DNA of 7,223 nucleotides, taken from NCBI GenBank assembly GCA_020859645.1, contig JAJBVU010000041.1:1-7223 (forward strand), in the 5' to 3' direction. Origin of the DNA: Eubacterium sp. Its GTDB lineage: Bacteria; Bacillota; Clostridia; Lachnospirales; CAG-274. Numbering within the stretch: position 1 is the stretch's first letter; each line of letters opens with the position of its first letter. Below are positions 5,311 through 7,223 of the stretch, one piece after another. The translations under genes were made by a program, and so were the position numbers. Under the pieces are notes generated by a model. The model was not told where the DNA came from. It was given only the letters and a program-made list of their open reading frames with translations, and ran no database searches.

Positions 5311-6411
5311 ATGATAAACTACAAATTATTAACCCCCGGGCCTTTGACAACAACTCTTTCAGTAAAGGAAGAAATGCTTGTTGACCACTGCACCTGGGAC
5401 GAGGACTACAAAAAGATTACACGAAACATAATATCAAGGCTTTTAGAGCTTGCCCATGTTTCGGGCGATAAATATACCGCTGTTCTTATGCAGGGCAGCG
5501 GAACCTTCGGAGTTGAATCGGTTATATCGAGTGTACTCCCCAAAGACGGCAGACTTGCTGTTTTAATAAACGGAGCCTACGGCAGAAGAATAGCCGAAAT
5601 CGCAAAATACCACAAAATAAACACATTTACTGCCGAAATCGAATATAACCGTATTCCCACAGCGGAGGAAGCCGAAAGGATAATTATCGAAAACAATATA
5701 ACCCACCTTGCTATGGTTCACTGCGAAACAACAACGGGCATACTTAACGACATTCAGGCTGTAGGAGAGGTCTGCAAAAAACACAATGTTGCTTTTATTA
5801 CGGACGCTATGTCAAGCTTCGGAGGAATCGATATTCCCGTTGAAGCCTATAATATAGATTTTCTTATAAGCAGTGCAAACAAGTGCATACAGGGAGTTCC
5901 CGGGTTTTCATTTATAATCGCTGATAAGGAAAAGCTTATTGCCTCAAAGGGAAATGCAAGAAGTCTTTCCCTTGACCTTTATGCCCAGTGGGAAACAATG
6001 TCAAAGGACGGAAAGTGGAGGTGTAACTCCCCTACACACGTTGTTTTAGCCTTTGCAAGAGCCCTTGACGAGCTTGAAGCAGAGGGGGGAGTTAAGGCAA
6101 GAAACAAAAGATATTCCGAAAACAACCGCCTTCTCATAAAAAAAATGAGTGAAATGAGCTTTAAGCCTTATATTGACAGTAAACATCAGTCCCCTGTTAT
6201 AACCACTTTTGAATGTCCCTCGGAAAGCTTTTCCTTTGAAGAAATGTATGCATACATCAAAAAAAGAGGCTATGCGATTTATCCCGGAAAGCTTGAAGGT
6301 ATGAACACTTTCAGAATAGGAAACATAGGTGAAATATATAAAGAGGACATTGAAAAGCTCTGCGGAATAATAAAAGATTATACGGAGGAAAAGAAAAATG
6401 CGAGGTCATAA
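5311..6411 (+). CDS. phnW: 2-aminoethylphosphonate:pyruvate aminotransferase
   Basis: PhnW is the PLP-dependent class V aminotransferase that moves the amino group of AEP to pyruvate, giving phosphonoacetaldehyde and L-alanine in the cytoplasm. The 366-residue length matches the family. The N-terminal YKLLTPGPLTTT (4-15) is typical. QGSGTFGVES (61-70) forms the phosphate-binding region. The aspartate that contacts the PLP ring nitrogen is D165 in TDAMSSFGG, and the Schiff-base lysine is K191 in SSANKCIQGVPG. The substrate-binding arginine is probably R335 in FRIGNIG near the C-terminus. WRCNSPTHVV (236-245) corresponds to the segment that usually reads W-F-PPTHV, so one position differs. The gene follows the binding protein by 22 bases and overlaps phnX by 14. 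Related aminotransferases (serine:pyruvate, alanine:glyoxylate) share the fold, but the neighbouring phnX makes the AEP assignment firm. Confidence 0.95.
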   Translation: MINYKLLTPGPLTTTLSVKEEMLVDHCTWDEDYKKITRNIISRLLELAHVSGDKYTAVLMQGSGTFGVESVISSVLPKDGRLAVLINGAYGRRIAEIAKYHKINTFTAEIEYNRIPTAEEAERIIIENNITHLAMVHCETTTGILNDIQAVGEVCKKHNVAFITDAMSSFGGIDIPVEAYNIDFLISSANKCIQGVPGFSFIIADKEKLIASKGNARSLSLDLYAQWETMSKDGKWRCNSPTHVVLAFARALDELEAEGGVKARNKRYSENNRLLIKKMSEMSFKPYIDSKHQSPVITTFECPSESFSFEEMYAYIKKRGYAIYPGKLEGMNTFRIGNIGEIYKEDIEKLCGIIKDYTEEKKNARS

Positions 6412-7198
6412 AATAGAAGCCGTTATATTCGACTGGGCAGGAACAACTGTTGACTACGGCTGTTTTGCCCCTGTAAAGGCTTTTAACGAGGCTTTCAAAA
6501 AATTCGGAATAGCCCCGACAGTCAATGAAATAAGGGAGCCTATGGGAATGTTGAAAATAGACCATATCCGCACTATGCTGAATATGGAAAGAATATCCAA
6601 GCTTTGGAAAGAAATCTACGGCAAGGTCTTTACAGAGGACGATGTTTATAACATATATGCTGAATTTGAAAATAGCCTTTTTGAAAGTCTTGCCGCCTTT
6701 GCAAAGCCTAAAAAAGGGGTCTGCGAAACAGCCGAACAGCTCCGCAAAAGAGGCATAAAAATTGGCTCAACAACAGGCTATACTGACGAAATGATGAGAA
6801 TTGTTGCTTCGGAAACCGAGAAAAACGGCTATGCTCCGGATGTATGTATAACACCGGATATGACAGAGGGCTTCGGAAGGCCATATCCATATATGATATT
6901 TGAAAATATGAAAAGGCTTGAAATTATGTCAACCGGCAGTGTAATAAAGGTGGGAGACACTGTTTCAGACATAAAGGAAGGCAAAAATGCCGGAGTTTGG
7001 ACAGTCGGAATTATAGAAGGCAGCTCAGAATCAGGCCTTACCGAAGAAGAATTTAATTCACTTTCAGAATCAGAGAAAAAACAGCTTGCCGAAAAGGTTG
7101 AAAACAAATTTTCAGACAACGGTGCCGATTTTGTAATATCTGACATCAGTGAAATCTGTAATGTAATAGACAAAATAAATTTATCCGGCAATAACTGA
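6398..7198 (+). CDS. phnX: Phosphonoacetaldehyde hydrolase (phosphonatase)
   Basis: PhnX is the HAD-superfamily enzyme that hydrolyses the C-P bond of phosphonoacetaldehyde to acetaldehyde and phosphate. In the 266-residue product the nucleophile D12 lies in FDWAGTTVD (11-19), where the family has DWAGT. K53 in MGMLK is the lysine that forms a Schiff base with the aldehyde and separates phosphonatases from other HAD phosphatases; both residues keep the numbering known for the Bacillus cereus enzyme. The helical cap domain lies between them and STTGY (124-128). GRPYPYM (160-166) follows, and VGDTVSDIKEG (185-195) supplies the Mg2+-binding acidic residues D187 and D191. The usual GRPAPWM reads GRPYPYM here. 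GGAGGAA is seven bases before ATG 6398, and the start overlaps the phnW end by 14 bases, which suggests coupled translation. The product ends at TGA 7196-7198. Confidence 0.95.
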   Translation: MRGHKIEAVIFDWAGTTVDYGCFAPVKAFNEAFKKFGIAPTVNEIREPMGMLKIDHIRTMLNMERISKLWKEIYGKVFTEDDVYNIYAEFENSLFESLAAFAKPKKGVCETAEQLRKRGIKIGSTTGYTDEMMRIVASETEKNGYAPDVCITPDMTEGFGRPYPYMIFENMKRLEIMSTGSVIKVGDTVSDIKEGKNAGVWTVGIIEGSSESGLTEEEFNSLSESEKKQLAEKVENKFSDNGADFVISDISEICNVIDKINLSGNN

Positions 7199-7223
7199 AT
7201 TATTCATTAAATACGCATAATAT
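7199..7223. other. Short tail after phnX, no terminator in view
   Basis: Only 25 AT-rich bases remain after the phnX stop. I see no hairpin with a T-run, so whether the operon ends here or continues cannot be decided from this window. Confidence 0.5.

Noticed and set aside
1..7223. CRISPR array, tRNA, rRNA or prophage attachment sites
   Set aside because: No regularly spaced repeats, cloverleaf or rRNA-like segments, or paired direct repeats were seen.

Overview
The window carries what looks like a complete import-and-degradation operon for 2-aminoethylphosphonate (AEP, ciliatine), all on the + strand, preceded by its own regulator gene and by a decayed left flank. The sequence suggests a low-to-moderate GC Gram-positive anaerobe of the Clostridia type. 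The reasons are strong GGAGG-like ribosome binding sites, a lipoprotein-type substrate-binding protein with an LTGC lipobox, AT-rich codon use and closely packed genes. No ribosomal RNA or marker gene is present, so genus cannot be given.

Layout. Bases 1 to about 680 contain no intact gene. On the - strand, read from right to left, they hold a truncated IS3-type transposase remnant, a broken NitT/TauT-like ABC ATPase fragment with an internal deletion and a frameshift, and an unidentified coding-like frame interrupted by a stop. Bases 680-864 hold the promoter of the regulator. A MurR/RpiR-family regulator (865-1722) follows and is closed by a rho-independent terminator (1753-1785). A second promoter, with an extended -10 and an inverted repeat straddling the -10 and start site, lies at 1830-1868. 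It precedes five tightly packed genes: an ABC ATPase (phnT-like, 1932-2690), a fused two-domain permease (phnU/V-like, 2683-4308), a substrate-binding lipoprotein (phnS-like, 4311-5288), AEP:pyruvate aminotransferase phnW (5311-6411) and phosphonoacetaldehyde hydrolase phnX (6398-7198). Neighbouring genes overlap by 8 or 14 bases or are separated by 2 or 22.

How it works together. The lipoprotein would capture AEP outside the cell, and the fused permease with the ATPase would import it. PhnW moves the amino group to pyruvate, giving phosphonoacetaldehyde and L-alanine. PhnX cleaves the C-P bond, giving acetaldehyde and phosphate. The transporter assignment rests on family resemblance plus the adjacent phnW and phnX; the two enzymes are identified from their own catalytic residues.

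The most notable points are the RpiR/SIS-domain regulator in place of the regulator families better known for AEP operons, a candidate operator at the operon promoter, the unusually short ATPase without a C-terminal regulatory domain, and the layered gene debris at the left edge.
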